Assembly: GCF_001280085.1 (NCBI RefSeq)
Contig: NZ_LGED01000213.1
Coordinates: 1-64,000, forward strand
Direction of reading: 5' to 3'
DNA length: 64,000 nucleotides
Origin: Saccharothrix sp. NRRL B-16348
Lineage (GTDB): Bacteria > Actinomycetota > Actinomycetes > Mycobacteriales > Pseudonocardiaceae
In this document: positions 63,829 to 64,000 of the stretch, in pieces
Numbering within the stretch: the stretch's first letter is position 1
Layout of the letters: each line of letters begins with the position of its first letter
Notes under the pieces: generated by a model
Told to the model about the DNA's origin: nothing
What the model saw: only the letters and a program-made list of their open reading frames with translations
Database searches by the model: none
Program-made: the position numbers and the translations under genes

Positions 63829-64000
63829 GTGAACGTATACCCGTTCATCGAGGCGGAGAAGTCACGCGGCGGCAACGTCCACCGGGCGTGCACGCTGCTG
63901 AAGGTCTCCCGGTCCGCCTACTACGCCCACCGCACCGCCACGCCCACCGACCGCGCACGACAGGACGCCGAGCTGGCCGCGCAGGTCGTCGCGATCCACG
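63829..64000 (+). CDS. IS3 OrfB transposase N-terminus (partial, runs off the window)
   Basis: From GTG 63829: VNVYPFIEAEKSRGGNVHRA, CTLLKVSRSAYYAHR, DAELAAQVVAIH. This is the HTH_21 region of IS3 OrfB. Its start overlaps the OrfA stop (GTGA), as in IS3 elements that use -1 frameshifting. The DDE core lies beyond the window. Confidence 0.85.
   Translation, partial: MNVYPFIEAEKSRGGNVHRACTLLKVSRSAYYAHRTATPTDRARQDAELAAQVVAIH

Larger units (their letters stand above)
62186..64000 (+). mobile_element. IS3-family element interrupted by an IS110 element (right end outside the window)
   Basis: A terminal-repeat-like start TGACCCGTTCTGACGGACAT at 62186, then OrfA, a 1,274-base insertion, the last codons of OrfA, and the start of OrfB. 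Rejoining 62543 to 63818 restores FFAKEIR and a stop overlapping the OrfB GTG, the normal IS3 arrangement. Confidence 0.82.

Overview
The window is high-GC DNA with GTG and TTG starts, Sec and Tat secreted enzymes carrying CBM2, CBM13 and CBM42 modules, and many LacI-type regulators. It is most like a soil actinomycete; I infer Pseudonocardiales (Saccharothrix/Lentzea/Actinosynnema-like) from general style only, since no rRNA or housekeeping marker is present. It reads as an accessory region: islands of intact genes separated by insertion-sequence debris and decayed genes.

Layout. 1-3.4 kb: a papain-like (C70/AvrRpt2-like) cysteine peptidase with three lectin-like repeats and a small partner gene, followed by a strong hairpin and IS3/ATPase debris. 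3.4-7.8 kb: a TetR regulator divergent from a zinc alcohol dehydrogenase, then an operon of two tautomerase-fold proteins, a second dehydrogenase and a thioesterase. Three copies of the same 16-bp palindrome lie in the two promoter regions. 7.9-17 kb: a plant-wall island with a CE15 glucuronoyl esterase and a CE1 acetylxylan/feruloyl esterase (both with CBM2), two LacI-family proteins (one lacking its DNA-binding domain), a broken GH10 xylanase, and two paralogous secreted TIMP-like proteins with C-x-C mature N-termini. 17-23.5 kb: a small terpenoid locus (decayed cis-prenyltransferase copy, FAD monooxygenase, intact cis-prenyltransferase, class I terpene synthase) and a secreted RTX-repeat protein.

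23.6-31.5 kb: a serine-protease relic, a sugar isomerase/epimerase-like TIM barrel, a complete Liv-type ABC transporter and a Gfo/Idh/MocA dehydrogenase, all on the minus strand and probably one catabolic unit. 31.5-41.1 kb: gene-poor DNA, then three secreted GH43 enzymes (two with AbfB, one with ricin-B/CBM/FIVAR modules) with LacI-type operators TGTTANCGNTAACA. 41.4-45.6 kb: a BBE-type flavin oxidase divergent from a LuxR regulator and a methyltransferase. 46-57.5 kb: a 3,055-residue secreted YD-repeat/RHS protein followed 38 bases later by a 758-residue secreted protein with a lectin-like propeller. 57.6-64 kb: an isochorismatase relic, a Tat-exported SGNH hydrolase, two LacI regulators, and an IS3 element split by an IS110 element whose left non-coding end folds like a bridge RNA.

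Functionally the region mainly supports arabinoxylan breakdown (side-chain esterases, arabinofuranosidases, a damaged xylanase) under several LacI-type repressors, with separate modules for aldehyde/unsaturated-acid handling, terpenoid synthesis and surface or contact proteins. The most notable items are the bridge-RNA-like IS110 end, the compact terpenoid locus, the TetR palindrome regulon, the paired TIMP-like proteins, and a GH43 gene cut from its own C-terminal domain by one in-frame TGA.
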